64,000 nucleotides of DNA from an uncultured Oscillospiraceae bacterium (GCA_934573855.1 CAKTMF010000001.1:186001-250000); one strand, 5' to 3'; shown: positions 18,702-27,884, counted from the first letter of the stretch. Translations and numbers: made by a program. Notes: a model not told the origin generated them from the letters alone.

Positions 18702-19259
18702 ATGGAAGACGGCAGAATTGTCGATCTATACTGGCAGCGGAGCGAAAGAGCCGTTGCCGAGACCGACAGAAAATACGGTCCCTACTGCCGGACCGTGGCG
18801 TACAACATACTGGAAAACTCCGAGGACAGCGACGAGTGCGTGAACGACACCTATCTGCGCGCGTGGAACTCCATGCCCGACGCGAGACCCGCGAGCCTTT
18901 CGGCGTACCTCGCAAGGATAACGAGAAACCTGGCCATTTCCGCCCTGCGCAGGAAGAACACTCTGCGCCGGGGCGGGGGACAGACGGCTCTCGCGCTCGA
19001 GGAGCTGGCGGAGGCGGTATCCTCGGGCGAGAGCCTTGAGACGCGTATCGAGCTTCGCGAGCTGTCGGAGAGGCTGGAGGCTTTCCTCGGAACGGTCGGC
19101 GCTCAGGAGCGGCGGATATTCATGGCGCGGTATTTCTATATGGCGCAGGTGAAGGATATCGCCGCGAAGTACGGCTTTTCTGAGAGCAAGGTCAAATCCA
19201 TGCTCAGCCGCACGAGAAAGAAGCTGAAACGTTATCTTGAGGAGGAAGAGCTATGCTGA
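18702..19259 (+). CDS. ECF-type RNA polymerase sigma factor
   Basis: This 185-residue protein has region 2 (YCRTVAYNILENSEDSDECVNDTYLRAWNS) and region 4 (IFMARYFYMAQVKDIAAKYGFSESKVKSMLSRTRKKL) and no other domain, as in extracytoplasmic-function sigma factors. A good AAAGGAG site precedes the ATG. Its 3' end overlaps the start of the large membrane protein that follows by seven bases, so it is probably made in step with that partner, a likely anti-sigma or signal sensor. Confidence 0.9.
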   Translation: MEDGRIVDLYWQRSERAVAETDRKYGPYCRTVAYNILENSEDSDECVNDTYLRAWNSMPDARPASLSAYLARITRNLAISALRRKNTLRRGGGQTALALEELAEAVSSGESLETRIELRELSERLEAFLGTVGAQERRIFMARYFYMAQVKDIAAKYGFSESKVKSMLSRTRKKLKRYLEEEELC

Positions 19260-21286
19260 ACGACGAATACATCCTTACCGCTCTGGGCGGCGTGAGCGAC
19301 GGCCTCATCGAGGACTCCGCCGCGGCAATGAAATACGTACCGTCGACAAAAAGGACGCATGCCCCGTGGCGGACGGTCCTCATTGCGGCGGTGATCGTCT
19401 CGCTGCTGGGGATAACGGCCTATGCCGCCGGGTGGTTCGGGCTGTCCTCGCGGCTGACGCAGGTGAGCTTCGGGGACGGAGAGGAGCGCTCGGTGATGTC
19501 CATGAACGCCTATTCCGGCACGCCCGAGGCCGAGGCGCACGCCGAATGGCAGGAATTTTGCAGGGAATACACGGCCGGCCGCAGCTTTTCAAACGACGGC
19601 CGCTTCGTGGACTCTCTCGGCGAGCCGGAGAAAAGCTATGCGCAGATATACGGCGCGTTCGACCGGACCATGCTCGATAAGCTCGCAGCCCTAAGCGACA
19701 GCTTCGGCATCCGCCTGCACGAGCATTGTGCGTCCGCCGGCGGCTACGACGCGGCGCTCAAGGCTCTCGGCATTACGGACTTCATACGCGGCGAGGCCGG
19801 AAGGAGCATAATGTATTTCTATGAGGACGGCTCCTTTAAGTCCGAGGGCAGTCTTGACGAGGACGGACAGGAGCTGCGCTTCACCCTTATCCGCGGCGCG
19901 AAGGGCGCGCTCGACCCCTCGGCCCTCTACGTCCGTGACAGTGAGGCATACGACGAGTGGCAGTATGAGACGGACTCGGGGATAACGGTGAACATCGCGC
20001 TCGACCGCTGGAACGAGCTTACCGGGACAGTACCCGTACTGGTGTTCTGCGACACGGAGGACTATATCATCACCGTCGCGGGCGAATGCCGGAACCTTGA
20101 GGACATCCGCGGGAGCGCGGAGAGCTTTGCCGGCCGCTTCGACTACGCGGCGCTCTCCGGCGGCGAGACCGACCCCGCGGCGTTCGACGTGCCTGCACCC
20201 TCGGAGCCGGACGCGGTAAAGCCCAAGGCGGGGCTGATGAGCGTGCGGGACTTCTTTAAGACCGATGAATACAAGGCTTCCGCGCAGTTCCAGCGTGCAT
20301 ATTCCGAGGCCCAGGACGCGAAGGACACCGGCGAATTTGTCAGGGGCATGTACGAGTACAGATACTTCGGCGCGTTCCCGGCCTCCGACGGGGAAATAAA
20401 CGAAATACTCAGGGCCGTGACGGAAAAATACCCTGCGCTTGCGGTGCCGGGGGAGGCCGACGCGCTCTTCTGCGGCTGCCCCGCGGAGGCGGAGCGTATC
20501 ACCGGCGCAAATTCTATTCGCTCCGGCGGCGCGTTCCCGAGTCTCGTATACGAGAATGCGACGGCGGACGAGCTTGTGAAGCTTTTGGGCGTAAAGCCCT
20601 TCTGCGAGGAGCTTCGCGGCGGCGAGGCGGAGGTCACTGCCGTCAAATACGACACCGGCGCATTCGCCTGCGCTCTCCGGTCCGGCTGGCTATACTATAT
20701 CCCCAAGAGGACGCTCCTCCCGCTGCTGCACTCCGTTGACGGCGCGGGGGAGGCATGGGCATACGAAAGCCTCTGCGGCGAGCAGGTGTCCATAGCACTC
20801 GGCAGCGAGACGGAGTACCCGCGCCTCCGCTACGACTACGTCCTCTACGAGACGGAAACGGCCTATGTTTTCATGGAGCTCGAGGGCGGCTCCGGGGCGG
20901 CGGAGATAGAAAAGACCGTTGATTCCGTCGACTTCACGGTGTTCGGGAGCGTTGAGCCGTGGAGCGCCGCCGAGCGTATCACGCCCCGTTACAGATACTA
21001 CGCGCCGCTGACGATAATGAAGGAGACATGGTACAGCGCGGAGCAGTTCATGATCGCGCAGAGCGGGAGAGAATACCGCTTCTTCACCTACGCGGCGCTC
21101 AGCGGGCAGGATGCCGGCGGGATAGTCTGGACCGTCGCCGGCAGCGATAACGTGACGCTCACCGATAACGGCGACGGGACGTGTACGCTCGTCTACGGCG
21201 GCACGGGGCCGGAGGCGGTGCGGCTTACCGCCGTTCGCGGCGGCGAGAGCTTCTCGGTCGTGGTCGAGTGCCGGAACGCGGCGTAA
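19253..21286 (+). CDS. Large membrane-anchored protein, probable anti-sigma partner
   Basis: The protein has 677 residues. A short cytoplasmic N-terminus (about 43 residues) precedes one membrane helix (TVLIAAVIVSLLGITAYAAGWF), and the remaining ~610 residues lie outside. The outer part has no family I can name with confidence. It holds two related acidic segments (around EWQEFCREYTAG and FQRAYSEAQD) and ends in an Ig-like, beta-rich domain (GIVWTVAGSDNVTLTDNGDGTCTLVY). The overlap with the ECF sigma gene and the topology fit an anti-sigma/sensor pair, but the cytoplasmic part shows no clear zinc anti-sigma motif. Confidence 0.65.
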   Translation: MLNDEYILTALGGVSDGLIEDSAAAMKYVPSTKRTHAPWRTVLIAAVIVSLLGITAYAAGWFGLSSRLTQVSFGDGEERSVMSMNAYSGTPEAEAHAEWQEFCREYTAGRSFSNDGRFVDSLGEPEKSYAQIYGAFDRTMLDKLAALSDSFGIRLHEHCASAGGYDAALKALGITDFIRGEAGRSIMYFYEDGSFKSEGSLDEDGQELRFTLIRGAKGALDPSALYVRDSEAYDEWQYETDSGITVNIALDRWNELTGTVPVLVFCDTEDYIITVAGECRNLEDIRGSAESFAGRFDYAALSGGETDPAAFDVPAPSEPDAVKPKAGLMSVRDFFKTDEYKASAQFQRAYSEAQDAKDTGEFVRGMYEYRYFGAFPASDGEINEILRAVTEKYPALAVPGEADALFCGCPAEAERITGANSIRSGGAFPSLVYENATADELVKLLGVKPFCEELRGGEAEVTAVKYDTGAFACALRSGWLYYIPKRTLLPLLHSVDGAGEAWAYESLCGEQVSIALGSETEYPRLRYDYVLYETETAYVFMELEGGSGAAEIEKTVDSVDFTVFGSVEPWSAAERITPRYRYYAPLTIMKETWYSAEQFMIAQSGREYRFFTYAALSGQDAGGIVWTVAGSDNVTLTDNGDGTCTLVYGGTGPEAVRLTAVRGGESFSVVVECRNAA

Positions 21287-21305
21287 AACCTCATAAAGCG
21301 CATTT

Positions 21306-21336
21306 ACGCGCCGTACTCTCCGTGAGTACGGCGCGT
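21306..21336 (+). terminator. Strong GC hairpin ending the sigma operon
   Basis: A 13-bp perfect stem, ACGCGCCGTACTC / GAGTACGGCGCGT with a 5-base loop, 20 bases after the stop. It lacks a clean T-run. Confidence 0.55.
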
Positions 21337-21362
21337 GTCGTCATAAAAACGTGCCTTATCAC

Positions 21363-21413
21363 TTGTAAGAAACGGAAAAAGGTGTTATAATACTCTTTCA
21401 GAAATAATTATTT
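21363..21413 (+). promoter_or_regulatory. Promoter and palindromic site before the metal-chaperone GTPase
   Basis: TTGTAA and TATAAT are spaced by 17 bases (21363-21391). A perfect 12-base palindrome AAATAATTATTT follows at 21402-21413, near the expected transcription start. Its form is reminiscent of Fur/Zur-type operators, which would suit a metal-trafficking gene, but the match to a consensus is only partial. Confidence 0.5.
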
Positions 21414-21432
21414 ATACATGGAGGCTTTGACC

Positions 21433-22608
21433 ATGACAAAGATAGACATTTTTTCCGGATTTCTCGGCGCTGGCAAAACTACCCTCATCCGCAAGCTGAT
21501 AGCCGAGGCATACAAGGGCGAAAAGCTCGTTCTCATCGAGAATGAGTTCGGCGAGATCGCCATTGACGGCGGCTTCCTCCGGGACGCGGGCGTTGAGATA
21601 ACCGAGATGAACTCCGGCTGTATCTGCTGCACGCTGGTCGGCGACTTCACCAAAGCCCTCAAGAAGGTCATGGACGAGTACGCGCCCGACCGTATCATCA
21701 TCGAACCCTCCGGCGTCGGCAAGCTCTCCGACGTCGCCGCCGCCGTCTCCCGCGTCGAGGGCGCGGTCATCGGCGCGAAGATCACCGTCGTCGACGCCGG
21801 CAAGTGCCGCATGTACATGCGCAACTTCGGCGAGTTCTTCAACGACCAGGTCGAGAACGCCGACCTCATCGTCCTCAGCCGCACCGACACCGCGTCCGAG
21901 GAGAAGATAATGACAGCCGTTGAGCTGCTCAAGGGCCTCAACGACCATGCCGGACTCATCACCACCCCGTGGGCGCAGCTCGACGGAGCGCAGATCCGCG
22001 CCGCCATGGACGAGAACGGCCTGAAGGCGGAGCTTGAGCATATGGAGCATGAACATCACCACCATCACCACGACGATGACGATGACGAGTGCTGCTGCGG
22101 CCACCATCACCATGATGAGGATGAGGACGGCCACGAGTGCTGCCGCGACCATGACCATGAACATCACCATCACGACGATGATGAGGACGAGTGCTGCCAT
22201 GACCACGAGCATGAGCATCATCATGACGATGACGAGCATGACCACCACCATCACGAGCATGACGAGAACTGCACCTGCGGCTGCCACGACCACGATCATG
22301 ACCATGAGCATCATCACCATCACCACGCCGACGAGCTGTTCGCCAGCTGGGGCATGGAGACTCCCCGCAAGTTCGGCGAGGGCGAGCTGAGAGCCATTCT
22401 TGACAAGCTCCAGGACGAGGCAAAGTACGGCGTCATCCTCCGCGCGAAGGGCATTGTCGATTCCTCCGACGGAGAGTGGATATACTTCGACTACGTTCCC
22501 GGCGAGATCGACATTCGCCGCGGGGCCGCGGCCGTGACCGGACGCCTCTGCGTCATCGGTTCCAAGATAAACGAGCAGGCATTGAAGGAGCTGTTTAACA
22601 TTGAGTGA
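21433..22608 (+). CDS. COG0523/CobW-family GTPase with His/Asp/Cys-rich insert
   Basis: This is a G3E-class metal-chaperone GTPase of 391 residues. The P-loop GFLGAGKTT is at residues 9-17, the metal-binding CICC motif at 63-66, and an EPSGVG motif follows. Residues ~203-298 are almost entirely His, Asp, Glu and Cys, a likely store or relay for zinc, nickel or cobalt. The C-terminal CobW_C-like domain follows. ATG at 21433 is preferred because GGAGG lies 8 bases before it; the ATG at 21418 overlaps that site. The second GTPase gene overlaps its stop. Confidence 0.92.
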   Translation: MTKIDIFSGFLGAGKTTLIRKLIAEAYKGEKLVLIENEFGEIAIDGGFLRDAGVEITEMNSGCICCTLVGDFTKALKKVMDEYAPDRIIIEPSGVGKLSDVAAAVSRVEGAVIGAKITVVDAGKCRMYMRNFGEFFNDQVENADLIVLSRTDTASEEKIMTAVELLKGLNDHAGLITTPWAQLDGAQIRAAMDENGLKAELEHMEHEHHHHHHDDDDDECCCGHHHHDEDEDGHECCRDHDHEHHHHDDDEDECCHDHEHEHHHDDDEHDHHHHEHDENCTCGCHDHDHDHEHHHHHHADELFASWGMETPRKFGEGELRAILDKLQDEAKYGVILRAKGIVDSSDGEWIYFDYVPGEIDIRRGAAAVTGRLCVIGSKINEQALKELFNIE

Positions 22609-23554
22609 AGCAAAAGACATTCCGGTATATCTCTTTACCGGCTTTCTTGAGTCAGGCAAGACCAAGTTCATACAGGAAACGCTGGAGGACAAGCGCTTCT
22701 GCAACGGCGAGCGCACGCTCCTGCTGGTCTGCGAGGAGGGCGAGGAGGAATACGCCCCCGACCAGTTCGCGGACGACAGCGTTTTTATCCGCGTCATAGA
22801 GGATCAGAGCGAGCTGACGGCAGAAAATCTGGCGGGGTTCGTCCGCGAGACGCGCGCGCAGCGCGTGGTGATCGAGTATAACGGCATGTGGCTGCTCGAC
22901 GCGCTCTACGGCGCCATGCCCCAGGGCTGGATGGTGTATCAGGAGTTCCTGTTCGTCGACGCGGCTACCTTCCTCACCTACAACGCCAACATGCGTCAGC
23001 TCGTCTTCGATAAGCTCAAGAGCTGTGAGCTGGTGGTATTCAACCGCTTCAAGCCCGACATGGACAAGATGGAGTTCCACAAGATCGTCCGCGGCGCCTC
23101 CCGCCGCAGCGACATCGCCTACGAGTACGTGGGCGGCAAGGTGGAGTATGACGATATCGAGGACCCACTGCCCTTTGACCTCGACGCGCCCATAGTGGAG
23201 ATCGCCGACGAGGACTATGCACTCTGGTACCGCGACATGTCCGAGGAGCCGAAGAAGTACGAGGGCAAGACCGTCCGCTTCAAGTGCCGCGCGCTCGTGC
23301 GCAAAAAGCTCCCCTCCGGCTGCTTCGTGGTCGGACGTCATGTCATGACCTGCTGCGTGGAGGATATCCAGTTCGCGGCGCTCGTGTGCCAGTGGGACAA
23401 GGCCGACACCGTGCAGGACGACACATGGATGATCCTCACCGCGAAGATAAACTTCAAGTTCCACCGCGCCTATTCCAAGAAGGGTCCCGTTCTCATCTAT
23501 ATAAGCTCCGAGCCGTGTCCCGCGCCGGAGCAGGCGGTGGCGACCTTCTATTGA
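22601..23554 (+). CDS. Second CobW-like GTPase with YcgQ/DUF1980-like C-terminus
   Basis: The product has 317 residues from a TTG start (GAAGGAG 10 bases upstream) that overlaps the previous stop. The N-terminal P-loop GFLESGKT (14-21) and VIEYNGMW mark a degenerate G3E GTPase; the CxCC motif is absent. The C-terminal part (GRHVMTCCVEDIQFAALVC) resembles the C-terminal domain of YcgQ/TIGR03943 proteins, which accompany YcgR-like permeases. It probably acts with the His-rich GTPase in metal handling. The exact role is unknown. Confidence 0.75.
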   Translation: MSEAKDIPVYLFTGFLESGKTKFIQETLEDKRFCNGERTLLLVCEEGEEEYAPDQFADDSVFIRVIEDQSELTAENLAGFVRETRAQRVVIEYNGMWLLDALYGAMPQGWMVYQEFLFVDAATFLTYNANMRQLVFDKLKSCELVVFNRFKPDMDKMEFHKIVRGASRRSDIAYEYVGGKVEYDDIEDPLPFDLDAPIVEIADEDYALWYRDMSEEPKKYEGKTVRFKCRALVRKKLPSGCFVVGRHVMTCCVEDIQFAALVCQWDKADTVQDDTWMILTAKINFKFHRAYSKKGPVLIYISSEPCPAPEQAVATFY

Positions 23555-23599
23555 GGCGGCGCGCCTTACCCAAAATCAAAATCCCACTGGAGTGAGATC

Positions 23600-24718
23600 A
23601 TGGAAAAAACCTTTACGCGAGAAGATACCAAGGCCATGAAGGGCATTGCGGTCATCATGCTGCTCGTCGGACACCTGTGGCCATTTATGGACCGTCACCC
23701 GGCGGGCTTTGAATGGACCGCGCCGTTCGGCCTGTATGACCCGCGCTGGATAGAGATAATCGGCTGGGCGGCGCATATCACACTGTACGTTTTCCTCTTC
23801 CTGGGCGGCTACGGGCTGTATCACCAGATAAAGAGGGGGACGAAGCTGCACGAGGTGCTGCTGGGCCTGTACCGTAATTTCTGGAAGGTATTCGTTATCA
23901 TGATACCGATAGCGTTCATCTTCTTCTCGAACCAGCCGTCCGACTTTCTGTCGGACACGTCGCTGTGCAGCCGCTATGCGGACTTTTCGCTCCGTGACCT
24001 CGCGATGAACTTCCTCGGGCTTGAGTTCACCTATAACAGCGAGTGGTGGTTCATCACGGCATATGCCGCCGCGATAGTGACCAGCTATCTCCTCATCCTC
24101 GCCCTCGGCAGGAGCAGGAGCTTTTGGGTCGACGCGGCCGCCGTCACGGTGCTCGGCGTGCTGATCATTGTGATAAACTCGCTGAAAAGCTCCGGACACG
24201 CGCTCTCCGCACTGGGAGATAATTTTATTTTTTACTACCTCTTCAACAGCAGCGCCGTACCCTTTTACATGGGTATAGTTTTCGCGAAGCATAACGGCCT
24301 CGCGCGCCTGCGCGCGCTGCTCGAGAGGTATACGAAGCCGGGGCGCGCCCTCATCGCCCTCATCGGACTCTTCCTCGTCTTCGTCATCCGCCAGACGGAA
24401 GCGGTGACATACGACATGGACGTGCTGATAGTGCCGTTTTTCGTCGTGCTGTGCATGACGCTCGTCGACCTGCTGCCGGCGGTGAAGAAGGCGCTTGCGT
24501 ATCTCGGCAGGCACTGCAACAACATCTGGCTCGTCCACTCCTTCTACTGCTACTATTTTTACGCGGCGACGCGGCTCGTCTACTGCACTACCGACGCCGT
24601 TCTCTCGCTGCTCATCCTGCTGGGGCTGAGCCTCGGAAGCTCCATCGCCATAGACGGATTTTACTCCGCACTCAGGAAGCTGTCCTCGCGTCTTAAAAAG
24701 ACCACGGTAAAAGCATAA
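23600..24718 (+). CDS. Acyltransferase-3 family membrane protein
   Basis: This 372-residue protein has about ten membrane helices. It begins with KAMKGIAVIMLLVGHLWPF, matching the first helix and catalytic-His region (LLVGHL) of the acyltransferase-3 family that O-acetylates cell-surface sugars or peptidoglycan. No extracellular SGNH domain is attached. The gene stands alone between the GTPase pair and a terminator; the target is unknown. Confidence 0.8.
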   Translation: MEKTFTREDTKAMKGIAVIMLLVGHLWPFMDRHPAGFEWTAPFGLYDPRWIEIIGWAAHITLYVFLFLGGYGLYHQIKRGTKLHEVLLGLYRNFWKVFVIMIPIAFIFFSNQPSDFLSDTSLCSRYADFSLRDLAMNFLGLEFTYNSEWWFITAYAAAIVTSYLLILALGRSRSFWVDAAAVTVLGVLIIVINSLKSSGHALSALGDNFIFYYLFNSSAVPFYMGIVFAKHNGLARLRALLERYTKPGRALIALIGLFLVFVIRQTEAVTYDMDVLIVPFFVVLCMTLVDLLPAVKKALAYLGRHCNNIWLVHSFYCYYFYAATRLVYCTTDAVLSLLILLGLSLGSSIAIDGFYSALRKLSSRLKKTTVKA

Positions 24719-24728
24719 GCGAAAACAT

Positions 24729-24751
24729 ACGGGCGGCCGATGACCGCCCGT
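24729..24751 (+). terminator. Hairpin after the acyltransferase gene
   Basis: ACGGGCGG / CCGCCCGT with a 7-base loop, followed by AATTACT. Confidence 0.55.
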
Positions 24752-24778
24752 AATTACTAAAAAGAGAGATACATAAGA

Positions 24779-25429
24779 ATGAAATACAAATGCCTTGTAT
24801 TTGACCACGACGACACGGTCGTGAACAGCACCGCGACCATACATCAGCCTGCCTTCGAGGCGTTTCTTGCCATGAAAAGGCCGGGCATGCACTGCCCGCT
24901 GGACGAGTATTTCAAGAAAAACTTCCACCCCGGCTTTCTTGAAATGTGCCGCGAGGACTTCGGCATGAGCGAGGAGGAGCTGGCCGAGGAGGTCGAGTTC
25001 TGGCAGAGCTATGTCAAAAACCACATCCCGAAGGCCTATCCCGGCATAAAAGAGATAATGGAGCGCCATAAGGCAGAGGGCGGGATCATCTGCGTGGTGT
25101 CGCACTCGTTCGAGTATAATATCGTCCGCGACTACGCGGCAAACTCGCTGCCCGAGATCGACGCTGTGTTCGGCTGGGGCGAGCCTCCCGAGCGGCGCAA
25201 GCCCAACGCCTACCCGCTCGAGGAGATCATGCGCCGGTTCGCGCTCGCGCCGTCTGAGCTTCTCATGATCGACGACCTGAAGCCCGGCTACGACATGGCT
25301 TCGCGCTGCGGTGTGGACTTTGCCGCCGTCGGCTGGTCGAACGACATTCCCGAGATCGAGAGCTTCATGCGCGAAAACTGCCGCCATTATTTCAAGAGAG
25401 TTGATGAGTTAGACAGTTTCCTGCGCTGA
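24779..25429 (+). CDS. HAD-superfamily hydrolase
   Basis: This 216-residue enzyme has the HAD nucleophile motif VFDHDDTVVNS near the N-terminus, VVSHS as motif II, a Lys in the KPNAYP region, and the acidic MIDDLKPG as motif IV. The cap is a small helical domain, as in phosphoglycolate phosphatase-like members. It should remove phosphate from a small molecule; the substrate is not predictable. It appears to be a single-gene unit. Confidence 0.85.
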   Translation: MKYKCLVFDHDDTVVNSTATIHQPAFEAFLAMKRPGMHCPLDEYFKKNFHPGFLEMCREDFGMSEEELAEEVEFWQSYVKNHIPKAYPGIKEIMERHKAEGGIICVVSHSFEYNIVRDYAANSLPEIDAVFGWGEPPERRKPNAYPLEEIMRRFALAPSELLMIDDLKPGYDMASRCGVDFAAVGWSNDIPEIESFMRENCRHYFKRVDELDSFLR

Positions 25430-25549
25430 AATAACGCGGAGACTGTGCAAATAGGGGATAATGGCCGATGTGTCTTGACTTTTTGGGTTATTCTGTTATT
25501 ATTTTGCTATTAGCTCATTAGCGCAATAAATTAAATTAGGGGAAAGAGT

Positions 25550-26995
25550 ATGGAAAACAAAATGGAAAAGAGATACGGTCTGCCGACCGCTATCTCAATG
25601 GTGATCGGCATCGTTATCGGCTCCGGCGTTTTCATCAAGGGCGGCAAGGTACTCGCGCTGACTCAGGGAAACATGCTCCAGGGCGTTCTGGTGGTGGCTC
25701 TCGTCGGCATGATATGCATTATCTGCTCGCTGGTCTTTGCCGAGCTCGGCTCCAAGTACGAGAAGGTCAACGGCGTCGTCGACTACGCCGAGGTCGCTCT
25801 CGGACCGAACTATGCCTACTATGTCGGCTGGTTCATGACCACGATATATTACCCGTGCCTCGCGGCAATGCTCGCGTTCTTCTCCGCCGTATTCTTCGGC
25901 GAGCTGGTCGGGATTCCCGGTCTTGACTTCTTCGTGACCGGCACCGTCAGCTCCGAGGTCGTCGGCCTCGGAGCAGGCTTCCTCATGATCGGCTACGGTA
26001 TCAATACCCTCAGCCCCAAGCTCGCCGGCAAGCTCCAGGTCTCCATGACCGTCATCAAGCTCGTTCCCCTTATCCTCATGGCGGTGGTCGGCATCATCGT
26101 CGGCCTCTCCAACGGCACCACGGCCACGGTCCTTGACTATGTCAACACTCCCGAGTACGCCCAGGCCATAAAGGACGCCGGCTATACCAGCTCCTTCCAG
26201 GGCGTTTTCGCGGGCGTTTCCGCCTTTGCCTTCGCCTATGAGGGCTGGATAATCGCGACCTCCATAAATGCCGAGCTCAAGGACGCCAAGCGCAACCTCC
26301 CCATAGCCCTTATCTTCGGCTCTCTCTTCTGCACGGTCCTCTACTGCCTGTACATATTTGCAATGAGCTCCGTGGGCGACGTCGGCGTCATCATCGGCAC
26401 ATGGCCGCTGGGCGAGGCGCTCCCCCGCATAGCGTTCTCCAACATCTTCGGAAACGTCATCGGCACCGTCGTCTATGCGTTCATCGCCGTAGGCTGCCTC
26501 GGTGTCATGAACGGACTTATCATGGGTTCCTGCCGCGGCATGTACTCGATCTCCGCCCGCAAGATGGGGCCGAGACCCGAGTTTTACGGCGATATCGACT
26601 CGCAGAACAAGTTTACCATCAAATCCGCCGTTATCGGCATGATGCTCGGCGGCTTCTGGTACGCGTGGACGACCGTCATCTGGATGTACGGCCCGGACTT
26701 CTTCGGCGGCCTGCACAGCTGCGCATGGCTCGCGTGGGAGCCTGACGAGATATCCATCATCAACCTCTACGCCATGTACATACCCATGTTCATCGCGCTG
26801 ATGGTGAGGTGCCGGGAGTTAAGTTTTGTCAAGCGCTTCATCCTGCCTGCGCTGGGCGTGATCTGCTGCCTGTTCATGTGCTACTGCTGCTGGGTCGGCA
26901 AGGGCTATCAGCAGGTGCTGGGCTATCTCGTGTTTCTGGCGATAGACTTCTTCATCGCCTTCCTCCTTAAGGGAAAGGCCGAGACGCTCGAATAA
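25550..26995 (+). CDS. APC-family amino-acid permease
   Basis: This 481-residue transporter has about twelve membrane helices and the substrate-site GIVIGSGVFIKGG in helix 1, as in the L-type/APC amino-acid carriers. GVSAFAFAYEGWI marks helix 6. The ribosome site is AGGGGAAAG, and a TTGACT promoter-like box lies at 25475-25480. It probably exchanges or imports amino acids. The specificity is unknown. Confidence 0.9.
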   Translation: MENKMEKRYGLPTAISMVIGIVIGSGVFIKGGKVLALTQGNMLQGVLVVALVGMICIICSLVFAELGSKYEKVNGVVDYAEVALGPNYAYYVGWFMTTIYYPCLAAMLAFFSAVFFGELVGIPGLDFFVTGTVSSEVVGLGAGFLMIGYGINTLSPKLAGKLQVSMTVIKLVPLILMAVVGIIVGLSNGTTATVLDYVNTPEYAQAIKDAGYTSSFQGVFAGVSAFAFAYEGWIIATSINAELKDAKRNLPIALIFGSLFCTVLYCLYIFAMSSVGDVGVIIGTWPLGEALPRIAFSNIFGNVIGTVVYAFIAVGCLGVMNGLIMGSCRGMYSISARKMGPRPEFYGDIDSQNKFTIKSAVIGMMLGGFWYAWTTVIWMYGPDFFGGLHSCAWLAWEPDEISIINLYAMYIPMFIALMVRCRELSFVKRFILPALGVICCLFMCYCCWVGKGYQQVLGYLVFLAIDFFIAFLLKGKAETLE

Positions 26996-27010
26996 ACGGA
27001 TAAAACGATA

Positions 27011-27048
27011 AAAGCAGCCGCCGGAGCCAATGCTCCGACGGCTGCTTT
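27011..27048. terminator. Bidirectional terminator between the APC permease and the Nim-like gene
   Basis: AAAGCAGCCG-CGGAGC / GCTCCG-CGGCTGCTTT forms a 16-bp stem with a 4-base loop. Confidence 0.8.
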
Positions 27049-27099
27049 GCGTCAGTAAAAAATTCGTGGCACGGGATACGGGCGAGGGGAGGGATACGC

Positions 27100-27576
27100 T
27101 TATCGCTCCTGGACCTCCTTGCCGCTGTAATGCTCGATGGTGATCTCGTACATCTGCACGGCCTTTCCGCCCTCGGCGAACTCAATATCGACAAGGCTCT
27201 CATCCGGGTAATACTTCATAGCAAAGCGCTTTACCAGCGCGAGCGACTCCTCGCCGCTCTCCAGCAGGCGGCAGCGGCCGAACACGACCACGCTCTGCAT
27301 ATAAGGCGCCCACGGCTCATCCCTGACCGTCTCGTTGCCGTAGACGGTGAAGCATACCTTGTCGCAGGCCCTGAGCGAGTCGACCTTGTGTCCCGCGCGT
27401 GAGCCGTGGAAGTATATCTTCTGTGCATCTTCGTCATAAAGGAAATTGATGGGAATGGCGTAGGGGTAGCCGTCGTCCCCGTTCACGGCAAAAACGCCGC
27501 GCCGGGACGTGCGGAGAAGCTCCTTTGCCGCCTTGTCGCTTATCTGGTTTTTCTTTTTCCTTATGGGTCTGAACAT
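27100..27576 (-). CDS. Pyridoxamine 5'-phosphate oxidase/NimA-like flavin-binding protein
   Basis: The 158-residue product starts at 27576 (MFRPIRKKKNQ), because GGAGGT lies 6-7 bases upstream; the ORF could extend six codons further. RGVFAVNGDDGYPYAIPINFLYDEDAQKIYFHGSRAGHKVD is the split-barrel core that binds FMN in Nim-type nitroimidazole reductases and PNPOx-like proteins. The gene is co-transcribed behind a tiny membrane protein. A redox or flavin-linked detoxification role is likely. Confidence 0.85.
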   Translation of the reverse strand: MFRPIRKKKNQISDKAAKELLRTSRRGVFAVNGDDGYPYAIPINFLYDEDAQKIYFHGSRAGHKVDSLRACDKVCFTVYGNETVRDEPWAPYMQSVVVFGRCRLLESGEESLALVKRFAMKYYPDESLVDIEFAEGGKAVQMYEITIEHYSGKEVQER

Positions 27577-27590
27577 AGCCGTACCTCCGA

Positions 27591-27821
27591 TCATTTATCT
27601 TTTCCGAATAGACCGATCACAATGATGATAATGCCGGCAATGACAAGCGTTACCGCCGCCGCGAACAAGGCCGTCAGCCCCATTTCGTATACCGTCGTCA
27701 GAAAGCGTCCCGGAGGCGTAGACCAGCCCGATACAAGACCGTTCCCGGCGATAAACACTACGGCCAGCGCCCAAATACTGCCGACAAGCGAGAGAAAACC
27801 TCCCGCCAATACTTGCTTCAT
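27591..27821 (-). CDS. Small two-helix membrane protein
   Basis: Seventy-six residues with two hydrophobic segments (near residues 5-27 and 48-72), ending in the charged GKDK. No family recognised. A GGAGGT site precedes the ATG. The stop lies 14 bases before the Nim-like gene, so they form one unit. Confidence 0.6.
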   Translation of the reverse strand: MKQVLAGGFLSLVGSIWALAVVFIAGNGLVSGWSTPPGRFLTTVYEMGLTALFAAAVTLVIAGIIIIVIGLFGKDK

Positions 27822-27884
27822 ACCATACCTCCCTGTGAGCTTTTCTTGATTATACCATAAGAGCGCCGGATTTCAAGCATGCAA

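Noticed and set aside
22040..22330. CAT/CAC/GAC-rich tandem-like DNA repeat
   Set aside because: It is not a CRISPR or satellite. The units are irregular and in frame, encoding the His/Asp metal-binding stretch.
21412..22797. 461-codon minus-strand frame opposite the His-rich GTPase
   Set aside because: Its Val/Met runs are simply the complement of the His/Asp codons of the true gene.
23576..25387. 603-codon open frame on the minus strand opposite the acyltransferase and HAD genes
   Set aside because: It is antisense to two genes with clear domains and spans their intergenic terminator. Its protein is low-complexity and charged, as expected from GC-rich codon shadowing.
25595..26716. 373-codon minus-strand frame opposite the APC permease
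   Set aside because: Shadow frame with no recognisable domain; the permease on the plus strand has clear transport motifs.
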